Shown: positions 45,875-55,988 of the stretch, piece after piece
Position numbering within the stretch: the stretch's first letter is position 1
Layout: every line of letters starts with the position of its first letter
Source: Chromera velia
Taxonomy: Eukaryota; Sar; Chromeraceae
Length of the DNA stretch: 63,131 nt
Assembly (NCBI GenBank): GCA_018398765.1
Contig: JAHBMJ010003752.1
Coordinates: 102,869 to 165,999, forward strand
Direction: 5' to 3'
The notes under the pieces: model-generated
The model's input: only the letters and a program-made list of their open reading frames with translations
What the model was told of the DNA's origin: nothing
Databases searched by the model: none
Position numbers and translations under genes: made by a program

Positions 45875-47358
45875 ATAGGGGGCCATATAAAAATTCATTT
45901 ACGTGCTAATGGTACACAAACGGGCTTTAGGGGGGGGGAGGGGGTCGTTGCGTGCCATCGAGCCTGTTTTGGGCATTCATCTCAGTGGGGTCTGGTAGAC
46001 AAGCCGTAAGTGCTCAATCTTAATCCCTATGGTTGCCACATAAAAGCCACCAAATGGTTTCTCCAGATGTCATCTGGTTCTGAAGCACCAGAGGTCCAAA
46101 ATTTTGAAAAAATATCTAACATTTTTCCGAAAGTGCATACATTTTTCCGTCTGTCTACCGTAGAAGGGCAGATACAGATGGGGACAGGGTTACTATGCGG
46201 TTGTCCCCTCTTTTTCTCTTTGAGAGACTTGGTTTTAGGGAGGGTGGATTGTGCAGACACCCTTCGTAGTCTGTTAGAAAAGAGGAGGGCTCTGTACAGT
46301 CGGGAAGGCTCGATGGGAATCTACCGGTGGGGCAAGCAGGAAAACGCGGGTGAACTTATTTTAGATGTGACTGAGCTCGTGCATGAAGAGCTGAAATCCA
46401 AAGGACATGTCACCATGGCAGAAGAGTGGGAGGCCCTCTTCATGGGGCAGGAGGAGATGGAGAAGGAGTTTCCTGACGCCTGTCGTCACAACAGCAGCAC
46501 CAAAGAGCCCAACATTTGGTCGATCGAGCTTCATTTCCCCTCAAAAAATAATACCATTGTCGTTTTTCACTTCATGTCGCAGAGATACTCCCCACACCCC
46601 ATCATAAAAATCGTGGGCAGCGGAACTAAAGCCGAAAGAGAGCTGAGAGGGACAGAGACGCGCTTTCTGATAGAGGCGCCTAAGGTTCTCTTAATCCAGA
46701 CGGATCGGACCAATCCTAAAAAGGCAGGAGAGAAGACTGCCTGTGTGTTCACTTACCCTCTCAATCTCTCTTCTAGATCTCTCTTTTCCTGGGCCAGGAG
46801 GTCGGGACTGGAAATATGAGTTGCTGGCCGTTGTTGCCTATGGGCCTCGACTTCTGCCTGCTCCGGGCACTATATTTGTTATGGGAAGAGGGGATGGTGG
46901 TAGCGGCTTGATTGTCTGGGTTTGCCACGAATTGAAGGAGGACTGGGCAACCAAGATATACTCGGGGGACTGTTTGGTAGAAATAACAAGCCATAACAAG
47001 CCGATCGAGGACTATACGTCATCCCTTCTCGTGTATCACAGGAAAGATAATCCAATACCTGCGCACTAAGTCTTTGCCGTTTGATCATTAAATTGCATTG
47101 AACAAACCTGTCGCAGATCTGTATTGATCGCATATTTTTTGCATAATGATTCAAATTTAGGTTTTTAACAAGTTTTTGACAAGTTTTTAACTTAAGTTTT
47201 AGTGGTTGTTCAACATGATTTTGGACTTTTTACACTAAAAAAAATAATGTCAAAAAAGTTTTTTTTAAAGAAAAACATTTGCGTGCCGAAGCGAAAAGGT
47301 CTGGGGGGGGGGGTCTTGCATGCCATTGGCACTCAAATGAATTTTTACATGGCCCCTA
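45875..47358. mobile_element. 1.5-kb unit with terminal inverted repeats
   Basis: Left end 45875-45917 (ATAGGGGGCCATATAAAAAT followed by TCATTTACGTGC and on to GGTACACAA) is matched in reverse complement by 47316-47358, with about seven mismatches over 43 bases. Both arms are followed inward by long G runs (about 45931-45946, and 47303-47313 on the + strand). The unit encloses the decayed coding region 46010-47069. No convincing target duplication was found. It is best explained as a DNA transposon or a captured-gene unit. Confidence 0.55.
46010..47069 (+). pseudogene. decayed frame, possibly USP-peptidase-like
   Basis: Two overlapping + frames (46010-46819 and 46743-47069) belong to one protein with a phase change near 46770-46790, just after NLSSRSLF. 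The first contains LRSLLEKRRALYSREGS, DVTELVHEELKSKGH and APKVLLIQTDRTNPKK. The second contains WKYELLAVVAYGPRL and ends HRKDNPIPAH. The sequence order P-K-V-L-x-I, then Y-E-L-x-A-V-V followed by a Gly-rich stretch, recalls the last third of ubiquitin-specific peptidases. But no Cys box is visible, and the usual G-H-Y before the catalytic His is not there (G-T-I-F). It is inside the TIR unit, so it may be captured cargo. Assignment is tentative. Confidence 0.4.
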
Positions 47359-48242
47359 TATATTTTTATATTATATCATGGGCTTAGTGATATAAATATA
47401 TAATATAACCAGATCATTATCTATGGATGATTATGAAAACTCACAAGTATCTTCATCTAGGATAATCACAGTGGAATTCTGACTAGAAATCACAATTATG
47501 ATGATCGTATAGCTCTTTCAGCAGTCTTCTTTGTTTGGAATCTCTTGAAAATAACTCTTCTATGCGATGTACCATTGCACTCATATTACTATTAAAGCTA
47601 ATTAAAGCTGTATTTAGCGGAGCGGTTACTGTAACTGTGAAGCATACGGCCGGTGGGAAGAAAGCCATGCAGCTATAAGCATATATAAGTTCGCGTTTCA
47701 ATTCTATAGTATAAAAGTATATGAAGTTAACTTATATTATATATTTATATTATATCTTCAAACTTGAGGAAATATAATATATATTGAAACCACGCCTAGA
47801 TTCCTTGGATCACACACTGACGTGTTCAGAAGAGTAAATTGAGTTGTCAAGATGGATATGTATGTACAGTGCAGCAATAAAAACAGGAGGAGACTATGGA
47901 AGACCGATGTCGCATGACGCTGTGCGCAGAAGCCCAGGTGGGCACTTGGGCGGCGCGTAGACGCAGGAGTAAGGACGTGTTACAGAGCGACTGTCGGATG
48001 TATGTTGGTATACTAGAATCCGCACGCTTCCGTGCGTGCATGGCGATATACAAAATTAATTCAGTCAGGCAGCAATGCAACACTACTGCAACACAGAAGG
48101 ATGAGAGACTAGGTTGATGGTAAGATGACTGGTGGATAGGCTGACACTCTCCTGGAGGCAGGGAGTGAGTATAAGTAGGTAAGGTGTGCTAAGATGCTAT
48201 GATTGCTATATGATGAATTGAATAGGTAGGAGAGAGCCTATA
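47359..48242. other. AT-rich intergenic DNA, no gene seen
   Basis: Contains ATAT-rich stretches (47370-47410, 47700-47780) and no supportable gene or RNA. Confidence 0.5.
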
Positions 48243-48697
48243 CGCATGCCGGGGGCGAGTGGGGTACTTTTTGCCCCCCCCTCTGCATAGGAGACCGGCG
48301 CTTTTCCACAAAAAACTCATTCTTATAATTGATAAGGAGTTAGAAGCTGAAATTTTGTGTAAGAAGACGTTGTAATGATAGAAAAAGAACTATAGAACAG
48401 ATTTTTTATATCATTTCTAGAAATATAGGTTGCCATACAAATTTTATGAGTTGTATGCCGTTTTTTTTATTGTTGAAAACCGTTAAAAAATGGTCCAAAA
48501 CTCATAAAATTTGTATGGCAGCCCATCTTTCTAGAAATGATATAAAAAATCGGTTCTATAGTTCTTTTTTTATCATTTTAACGTCTTCTTACACAAAGTT
48601 TCAGCTTCTAGCTCCTTACCAATTATGAAAACGAGTTTTTTGTGGAAATGCGCCGCTTTAGGGGGGCAAAAAGCACCCTACTCGCCTCCGGCATGTG
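48243..48697. mobile_element. 455-bp foldback (long inverted-repeat) element
   Basis: The left arm (48243 to about 48455) and right arm (about 48497-48697) are reverse complements with roughly 85-90 percent identity by eye, around a core of about 45 bases. The tips read CGCATGCCGGGGGCGAGT and, inverted, CACATGCCGGAGGCGAGT, followed on both arms by CTTTTTGCCCCCC. There is no coding content. It is a foldback/MITE-type element whose RNA would form a very long hairpin. Confidence 0.8.
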
Positions 48698-49310
48698 CAG
48701 CTTCATCATCATTATCATACGCCATCGCCATCGGCCCATAGTAGGTGTCTAACGTTCGGCAAGTCACGACATACAAGGTAGATTATTAAAGATGGACCCT
48801 CACTCGGCAATACTTGGCAAACTAGCTTAACACACCATAATTTCACTAATTTTTTTTATAGTTTTTAAACTTTTTATGATGAATCCCAAGTGATTCCCAA
48901 CTTTTGAAAATTTTAACATAATTAATAAATAATTAATGCTCTAGAAAGCTGCGGTATTGCCAGTATAATTTGTAACCTTTATTATTCGTAAGCCAGGCTA
49001 TTATTCGTAAGCTTTGAAGTTGTTATCTATACGCTAGTTGTATACTTAGCTACCATCTAAGCCCTCATAATTCTCTAAGTAATTAACTGTCTCACTAGCC
49101 GTCTAAGCAACTGCGGCTTGAACTGCTAGCTTGAACGATCTTCACTCAGACTGGCTACAAAGCTTGTCAGCCCAATAGTCAGCCAGGGCAACAGCCTGAG
49201 TGGCAACAGCCTGAGTGGCAATTACTTGCCGATATGTATCAATGCTAGTTTCGATTGAACCCCTAGCTGAGCTGCCGTTTTTGTTCCGTACGTCGACATG
49301 ATTTGCGATG
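48698..49310. other. 3' flank of the Y-R-x-S-L protein gene
   Basis: AT-rich to about 49110. On the minus strand 49142-49351 is an open frame (SIETSIDTYRQVIATQ, with ATQAV twice, then LADYWADKLCSQSE) one base out of phase with the upstream gene. It could be its displaced C-terminus. Confidence 0.4.
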
Positions 49311-50945
49311 TCAGGATGGTCTCCTGGAGTTTTGCGACTTGAAGACACCAACTAGGCGCCTGAGTTCTGCGGTTAGCTCGACATTCACGTGCGGGATGGC
49401 AGTTTCGACTCTTGGCGTGCCCTTCGCTTTTGAAGATTTCCCGCTGGCAGGCCGGAGGTCTGAGGGAGTGACTTGCCGGTCTTCTGCTGGAATGGGGCTC
49501 TGAACGGCCTCTGCAGGCTTGCTGGGGGTCCTCAGAACAGCAGCCGCGGTAGCAGCAGCAACGTCCTCCTTTTTCTGCAAGGGCTGGTCCGAGGTTTTTA
49601 TGTTGCTCTGCTGTGAAGAGGGCCGATCGGTCGATGCCCCCTTGTGAGGCGTGACGGAGGGTATAGCTTCTCTGCCGGCCCAGGGTGATTCTCTGTAAGT
49701 CGACGGAGGGCCCCGAGTGGGGGAGGGCAACGGTGTTGCACTGTTGCTGGTTTCTTTGTAGACCGGGGACCACGGGGGCATGTTCACCCTCAGGCTCTCC
49801 CTGTAGGTTGAAAGAGGTGGGGGCTGTGGATTTGCCAGAGGGAACCTTGGGGGATGAGGATTGCCTCCTCCTCGTTTGTTTGAAGAGGGCACTGCGGGTG
49901 GGGGAGGGAGAGGAACTCTCAAGCTCTGTCTGTAGGATGAAGGAGGGCCGGAAGACGGCGTCTGCTGAATCCAGTGAATCGGCGGACCCAACCCCGCATC
50001 CAAGGCCCCCCCCTGTGGAGAAGGGGGAAGGGCATCGGGGCGGTTCACTCTCAAACTCTCTCTGTAAGTTGATGCCTGGGACGGTCTGAAAAACCAGAGG
50101 CTTTCTCTGTAGGTAGAGAAAGGGGAGGGGGGGGGGACTGGAAAGAGACTCTCTCTGTACGAAGAGACGGCTCGAGGGGAAAACGAAACCGGTTGGAAGG
50201 GGCCTGCGAGTGAGTTTCCATTCCGAGCTAACCCTCTGGGTGGAGTGAAGAGAGGCGGGAGTGATGAGATGATCTCAGGTTTGTCACCCTCCTCCAGTCC
50301 TTCTCTTAGGGATACTCTGTATGAGGATGGGGGTCTCTGGACTGCATAGCGCTTCTGTTTCTCCTTCCGGGTTTGTTGCGTGGCCAGTTGGGAATTGCTG
50401 ATCAAGTTCTTTGCACGAGACACTTTCGTTCGGGTAGTCAGGGCTGGTGCCGCAATTTGTCTGAAGTCTGCTTGCATTGGTAGGTGAGGAAGGTCTGCGT
50501 TGGGTTCGAACGGAGGCCTTCGCACTGGAAGGAGAGACACACGGAAATGAGACTGGTACCTGGGACCAGCAGGATGTTGGGAGACAACGGCAGGCTGCGA
50601 GAGAGGGGCGTCTCCTTCTCTTGTCCGCACAACAGAGGGTTGGCTTCTAAGGCTGCTAGGTGCATGGGGAGTAAAAGAATGGGGTCGAGCACCGGGAGGG
50701 GGGGGATGGAAAGGGGGGAGGATGTGGGCGAGGGAGACTCGAAAGTGAGAAGGCGGGGGCATGACGATGCTTCCTCTTGAGTAGACTGGAGCGGGTGTGA
50801 CCGAGTAGATGGAGTCTCTCGGTGCATGTCGAGGTGAATAGACTATAGACCCTCTTGGGTAGTCTCGCATGTCCACAGGCTCTTCTTTCAGCTTTGCGGG
50901 AACAAATTTTGGGATCATGCGGACCCCAAGGGAATGGCGCCCCAT
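49311..50945 (-). CDS. disordered protein with repeated Y-R-x-S-L motifs
   Basis: Intronless frame; the first true ATG is at 50945 (MGRHSLGVRMIPKF), giving 544 residues. The body is Pro/Ser/Arg-rich and low in hydrophobics. It contains about a dozen copies of a short motif, (S/T/H)-(Y/F)-R-x-S-(L/I/P): SRGSI, HFRVSL (twice), SYRVSL, SYRESL, TYRESL (several), SYRQSL and TYRESP, mostly preceded by PPS or PLS and spaced 20-50 residues. An Ala/Lys-rich segment and a short helix (VELTAELRRLVGVF) close the protein. No known domain. Repeated Ser in R-x-S context suggests multisite phosphorylation or a multivalent binding motif. The next frame at 49142-49351 may be a frameshifted C-terminal extension. 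The upstream region has a dense TGCATGC cluster. Confidence 0.65.
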   Translation of the reverse strand: MGRHSLGVRMIPKFVPAKLKEEPVDMRDYPRGSIVYSPRHAPRDSIYSVTPAPVYSRGSIVMPPPSHFRVSLAHILPPFHPPPPGARPHSFTPHAPSSLRSQPSVVRTREGDAPLSQPAVVSQHPAGPRYQSHFRVSLLPVRRPPFEPNADLPHLPMQADFRQIAAPALTTRTKVSRAKNLISNSQLATQQTRKEKQKRYAVQRPPSSYRVSLREGLEEGDKPEIISSLPPLFTPPRGLARNGNSLAGPFQPVSFSPRAVSSYRESLFPVPPPSPFSTYRESLWFFRPSQASTYRESLRVNRPDALPPSPQGGALDAGLGPPIHWIQQTPSSGPPSSYRQSLRVPLPPPPAVPSSNKRGGGNPHPPRFPLANPQPPPLSTYRESLRVNMPPWSPVYKETSNSATPLPSPTRGPPSTYRESPWAGREAIPSVTPHKGASTDRPSSQQSNIKTSDQPLQKKEDVAAATAAAVLRTPSKPAEAVQSPIPAEDRQVTPSDLRPASGKSSKAKGTPRVETAIPHVNVELTAELRRLVGVFKSQNSRRPS

Positions 50946-51116
50946 TTTCACGCTTCTCGCAAAATGTCTTTGACTTGGCCAACAGTTGAATGAGGAGGGA
51001 TGAAATCTCTCACTGAGGGGTGATCATCGGAGCGCACTGACGATGCAAGACGCTATCCTTTGCTGCTGCATGATCGACAAGTTAGAACCCATGCAGATCA
51101 CGTACTCGATTCCAGA

Positions 51117-51260
51117 ATTCATGCATGCATGCATGTATGCGTTCGATCACCCATGCATGCATGGATTTCTTATCGCCTCTGGATGCATGCATGCATCGAT
51201 CTGCATGCATGCCTGCATGATGCCTGCATGCCTTTTCTTTAAAAAAAAATTGCATGCGCG
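51117..51260 (-). promoter_or_regulatory. dense TGCATGC cluster
   Basis: About eight overlapping copies of GCATGC/TGCATGCA occur between 51119 and 51256 (for example 51119-51134, 51152-51162, 51182-51195 and 51203-51230), ending in TTGCATGCGCGCGGCC. The cluster lies 170-310 bases upstream of the ATG at 50945. In Toxoplasma a (T/C)GCATGC(G/A) motif is an established promoter element, and a TGCATGCA-type word is bound by an ApiAP2 protein in Plasmodium. The role here is inferred. Confidence 0.45.
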
Positions 51261-51299
51261 CGGCCTGGCGGACTCAAGTGGCCCCTGTCCCTGCGGCGT

Positions 51300-52199
51300 T
51301 CTGCACTGACTACACAAAAGTAGCAAGACAGCCGGGAATCTTATAATTACTTACTAGTGCACCAAACTTTGTGACCAAAGCCTCCCACAAAATTGTAGAA
51401 GCATGTATAAGCCAGGAAGGTCCAACGCTTCTCCTTGACGCTACTGGACGTCGCACCTTGTAACACCTCGAACGATTCACATTCATTATTGGACGTCACA
51501 CCTCGAACGCTTGACATTGGACCAGGAAGTACCAGGAAGCCAATCCTCTGGACAGCTAGTAATCCTGTTACGATTCCTGTATATATCTAGAGTTGAGTGA
51601 TTGACGATCTCTTGCATGAACATGGGTTGCTGGGAGCACGGCTCCACTCTAGCAAAGCCAACTTCATTCATTCATTCATTCATACATTTTACAAAATTTA
51701 TTTTAATATTTCGATACTCTTTTAAAACAAAGAATTCTTAAATTTTGATAATTTAAGTTTGATATGAATATTATACTTCAAAAACCTTTTTCTTACTTGT
51801 TCGCCATTTGCACTTCATCTCATTTAAGTTATAAATAAACAACTGATAACTCAGAGTAACAACAACTTCTAGTTTATGTAAGTTCATGAAATATTGTTTG
51901 TTAAGTAAATTTAGCTATATGTAAGTAAAAAACTGATGATTAATTGATAAAATGATAAAAAAAGTTTGACGCACATTTACAGAGCAATGTTTTTATCATA
52001 TTGCTCTAAGACCTTAGTCACCTTACCTCAGTGACCTCACAAAAACCACTTTGCATTTGTATGAAACAATTGATATCACTTATTAAATTTAAGAACTGAT
52101 CTTTCTTTTCTATCTATGTGCAGCCGTTCCTTTTTTCTACCCCAGCTTCTATCTATCTATCTATCTATCTATCTCTATCCCTGCCTCCCTCTTTACTAG

Positions 52200-52232
<33 letters not shown>

Positions 52233-52754
52233 CTTCTTTGCTACCTTCTTTCTTTCCCTCCCTTCCAAGAGACTTCCCGCTTCACTCACGCACTCACTCG
52301 CTCGCTCACCCATTCATTCATTCATCCATCCATCCATTCATCGATCCACTTGCTCGTTCTTTCATGAATCCATTAATTGATCAATGCATTCATGCATACA
52401 TTCATTCATTAATCCATCCAGTCAGTCATTACACTCGTCGAGTTTTCCTTTCGGCGAGTGACGAATCCACAGCAAAAAGATTTGTATCGCCTCTACTTCA
52501 CTCTACTTCACTTCACGTCACTGCAGGTCAAAGAAGGGGAACGCCTTCAGGATCCGCTGACTATGAATCGTCCAAAGAACAAAAACAACCAATCTCTCCG
52601 TTCTTCAAGTTGATGATCAGACTGTCCAGTCCTTCCGTCAGCATTTACATACTTCATCTGTGCCTTCATGGCCCCATTTCCCGCCCTCAAGGTACAGTTA
52701 CTGAAATCAGCTAATACGTCCCTGACCTCCAGCCATTGAAGGAGCAACCGACAG
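51300..52754. other. intergenic DNA with simple repeats, no gene seen
   Basis: AT-rich at 51690-52100. Simple repeats follow: (TATC)n at 52150-52173, (TC)n at 52201-52232, and CATT/CATC repeats around 52315-52345 and 52395-52420. These give spurious open frames. The right part probably holds the 3' UTR of the gene ending at 52755. Confidence 0.5.
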
Positions 52755-53663
52755 CTAGACGCTCCCGGAGACGGTCTCTGTCAACGAGCTTGGCGCCCGT
52801 TTTGCCACGATGGGCAAGGAGACCGCTTCAAAGTCGAAGAGACAGAGTCGATCGTCGAGAAACCGAACGGGAAACAGAGAGAGGTTTTCGAAAAAGGTCA
52901 GTTCCCCAAGTTTCTGTACGACCACATCAACTAACGATTTCATTTTCTTCCCGTCCCCTGGTCTCAAAATCGTCGGCCTGTCTTTCAGAGGTTCCCACCG
53001 AAAAGAATCAAAAACGACAGTCACGGTCTCTTCCCCCGCCCCCCCAGGTTTCTCTCTGACCAGCCCCCCAGCTGCTGCGAGCCACCCTCGGCCAATAAAG
53101 GGAGACTGGTACAGGCAGTAGGAGCTTATTTGACTTCCCTTTTGAGATATTGAATACTCCACTGGCCCCAATTTGCACAAAAGCAGCTTCGACAGCTTTC
53201 GAATGTGAGGAGCGTGAGCAACTTGCCAAACCCCGTCCCATTTATTCCGCGCCCCTTCACTCATACTTTTCTCCAACGCTTTCTTCTTCTCACTCCCCAC
53301 TGTCCGCAGTACCTCCGCAGCTTCATTCAGCCCATCCATATCGAAACTTTCTTCAGAAAGATCGGAGTCCAGAAGCATGCGGCGCGCCCATCCTTCCGAC
53401 CCAGGGGTCTCTTCTAGACTCTCGGTGGGAGTTGGAGGTCCCCATGGAAGACGGAAAAAGGCAGGGACAACGCTGGTGTCCCGACCCCCTCTCGAAGGGA
53501 AATGCCGTCTCTCAAGACGCAGGCGTTTCTTTCTGTGACACCGCTCGTGCGGTATTTGCCCCCCTGAGACGATCAGCCGATGAGGCGGGTCAAACGCATT
53601 GGAGCCAGCGAGGAGATGAAGCAGGAAGACAAAGAAGAGACGCTTCAGCACTCGGCCCGTCAT
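52755..53663 (-). CDS. plastid-targeted PAP/fibrillin-like protein (tentative)
   Basis: Intronless, 302 residues. The N-terminus MTGRVLKRLF...GSNAF is a signal peptide (1-23) followed by Phe24 and a basic transit-like stretch, so import into a complex plastid is likely. The mature part has WDGVWQVAHAPHIRKLS (about 142-158), then alternating strands (VEYSISQKGSQISSYCLYQ, GWLAAAGG, VTVVFDSFRWEP) and ends with FPVRFLDDRLCLFDFE...AKR. The pattern of a Trp-rich start, beta strands and a terminal V-x-(F/Y)-L-D-(D/E)-x-L resembles plastid lipid-associated proteins (PAP/fibrillin), which bind lipids at thylakoids and plastoglobules. The match is by motif feel and could be wrong. Divergent from the membrane protein at 54350. 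Confidence 0.5.
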   Translation of the reverse strand: MTGRVLKRLFFVFLLHLLAGSNAFDPPHRLIVSGGQIPHERCHRKKRLRLERRHFPSRGGRDTSVVPAFFRLPWGPPTPTESLEETPGSEGWARRMLLDSDLSEESFDMDGLNEAAEVLRTVGSEKKKALEKSMSEGARNKWDGVWQVAHAPHIRKLSKLLLCKLGPVEYSISQKGSQISSYCLYQSPFIGRGWLAAAGGLVREKPGGAGEETVTVVFDSFRWEPLKDRPTILRPGDGKKMKSLVDVVVQKLGELTFFENLSLFPVRFLDDRLCLFDFEAVSLPIVAKRAPSSLTETVSGSV

Positions 53664-53964
53664 GTTCAGGCTGAGCCGGCTTGTTGGGAGACGGCTTCCT
53701 TCAAGGAGACTGCAAAACTAACAGTCTCCACAAGACTCGTTTGCAGCTAGAAAAAACGCTAGCAGAATTTCAGTACGTCCGGTTGTCAATGTTGAAGCCT
53801 GAGTACTCTGGCCACACAGTGCAAATATCTACTATCAGACGGTGGCTTCATGACCATGGAGAGACTTCACAGGTCCAGAGTTTTAGATCGGACCGATTGA
53901 CTTCGTGTGCATGGAGACGGCTACAAATTTCGCTTTCAATTCATTCCGGGGCGAGCTCACGCTG

Positions 53965-54020
53965 TGGCCCCGGAAAGCGAATGCTTTCCGGGGCCGTTAA
54001 TTCGCAAGCATGCATGCATG
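53965..54020. promoter_or_regulatory. promoter hairpin plus TGCATGC, divergent genes
   Basis: GGCCCCGGAAAGC (53965-53977) and GCTTTCCGGGGCC (53982-53994) are exact reverse complements around GAAT, forming a perfect 13-bp stem. GCATGCATGCATGG follows at 54007-54020. The same GGCCC(C)GGAAAG(C) word occurs as an inverted pair in the ChaN/RMC1 promoter and singly at 2029-2040. It lies between ATGs at 53663 (-) and 54350 (+); the remainder of that interval shows no gene. Confidence 0.5.
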
Positions 54021-54349
54021 GTCCTCAGCTGGAGTCTTCCTGTACGTCAGCATCAACTCGAGCTAGGAATCTCCACAGTTCCTCTGATCTGTCGATCCAG
54101 ACGGTTCTGGTCATTGCACGACGTCCGACCCGCGGCATACTTGTTCTTCTCTCAATCCAACCCTGCCATCTCGGCACCGTCGGATTGTTAAATTGCCATG
54201 CAGATCTCCACTCCGCAGCCGTTGTCTCATAAGCTGTTGTCCGTTTGTTTTTTTCTCTGATCCTTTTCCACCCTGTGCTTCCTCAAGAGGACGTACACAT
54301 AGATTGACTTCTGGATCGTTCATGTCGCAGTTTTGAATCGTAGAACGAG

Positions 54350-55919
54350 ATGAATCAAAATTCAATTTCGCGAAACATTTTGAGGCAGGTCCTCTCTGAA
54401 CACGAACTGAGGGATCTGGGGCTCGACCGGCGCTTGTCAGTCACAGAACGACTGGGGACCGGCTCATTTGAGTTCCTACCCTAGGAACGCTTTCACTATG
54501 ACTGTTATTTCCTCTCCTCTCTGTTTTGCAGCCAACCACCGGAGATTCCGGACCCTCTCCCGATTCTCCACTACTCTGTCTCAGCCCTCTTCCTGACGGC
54601 GGGACACCTGATCTTCTGGAGCCTGGTTTCTTACGCCGCCTTCTCGTCAGTCAGTGCACATGGACCTCCTTCTTGGCGATCTCCGTGTCTGATTTGAATG
54701 GAAATCAACCATATTTCTTTTGACTGCGAGTTTGCAGGTATTGGGGGTGGTTTCGGCCGGGAGGCGACTCTGTAGAGCCTGCTCCCTTGCTGATCGTCCT
54801 GGCTGTCGTCTTCCACGGAATTCTGATGATTGCTGAGATCGGAATAGCCCTTCTTCTTTCTCACTTCGACAGTTCCCCAGACATCCTCTGGGACATTTTC
54901 GGTGCAATTTTAGGATTCCTCGGAAGAGTGGCGTGCTTCTCCGACGCGCTGTTTATGCTCGTGGCCATTCGTTTGTTTCCCGCATCGTTTGGTCTGGTGG
55001 TGGGACCGTTGGTCTCTTTTTTCCTTCTTTCAACAGTGTTGATTCAGACGAGGGTCGTGATAGCCATGCTGGGGAGGGCGACCCCGGAAAATCTCGGGGA
55101 CCACTGGGGCATTGACTCCCCTGAAGAATGTCACAGGTGCAGGTGGCCAACCGGACCCCTGACGCCGTGCCTACAGGGGCCGGGGGGGGGTCGGCTCACG
55201 CATGTGGTCCGTGCACGGCTTGTGGTGGTGTGTGGATTGACAGCGGTTGTACTTCGAAATGGGTGGGCTAGAGGGCTTCGGTGTATGCGGTGGGTAACTG
55301 ATCAGGTCAGGGGTTTGTTTGTGACTGCACGGGGGGGAAGGCGTCGTGCTAGTCGCAGGGGCTTAGTGGTTATCGGAGAGGGTGCAGACATTGGAACGGC
55401 GATGGTTCCGATGTCCGGCAGTGTGGACATGGAAGGCGGGAAAGATTGGGCAGATTCGATGGGTGCAGACCGCGACCGTCTGATGTCGAAAGGGAATGAA
55501 GACTCAGACGTTGTCAGTGAGGGAGACGGAGGCGGAGACGGCAGTCAGTGTCCATCTTCCACGCGCATCTGTCCCAGTACAGACACAGAAACAGAACTAG
55601 GAACAGTGAGAGGACATGGGGGTGGAGCATCATTCCATCAAACTGATCGCTCCGATGCGGTCTCGGTGTCCACCTCTGTTGACCCCCCCCTTACTCCCTC
55701 AAGTGGGTCTCGGCCTTTGATGACGTCTGCGACCGCTGCTGCGGCTGGTGGAGGAGGCGGGAGCGTAGTGTATGAGCCTGTGGAGGTCAGGGTTCAGCAG
55801 GATGCAACTGGGGTCCAGTTGGCGCGGCTTGCAGATGCAGCGTTTGCCCTGGATTTCTTGATGCTCTGCAATGTGCTTAAGAGGGTCGGTCCGTTTGCCC
55901 GTGAGTGCGTCGAGTGTGC

Positions 55920-55988
<69 letters not shown>

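Noticed and set aside
51119-51256. Possible CRISPR-like or telomeric array in the GCATGC-rich stretch
   Set aside because: No constant repeat length or unique spacers, and no telomere-type heptamer; it is a palindromic word cluster.
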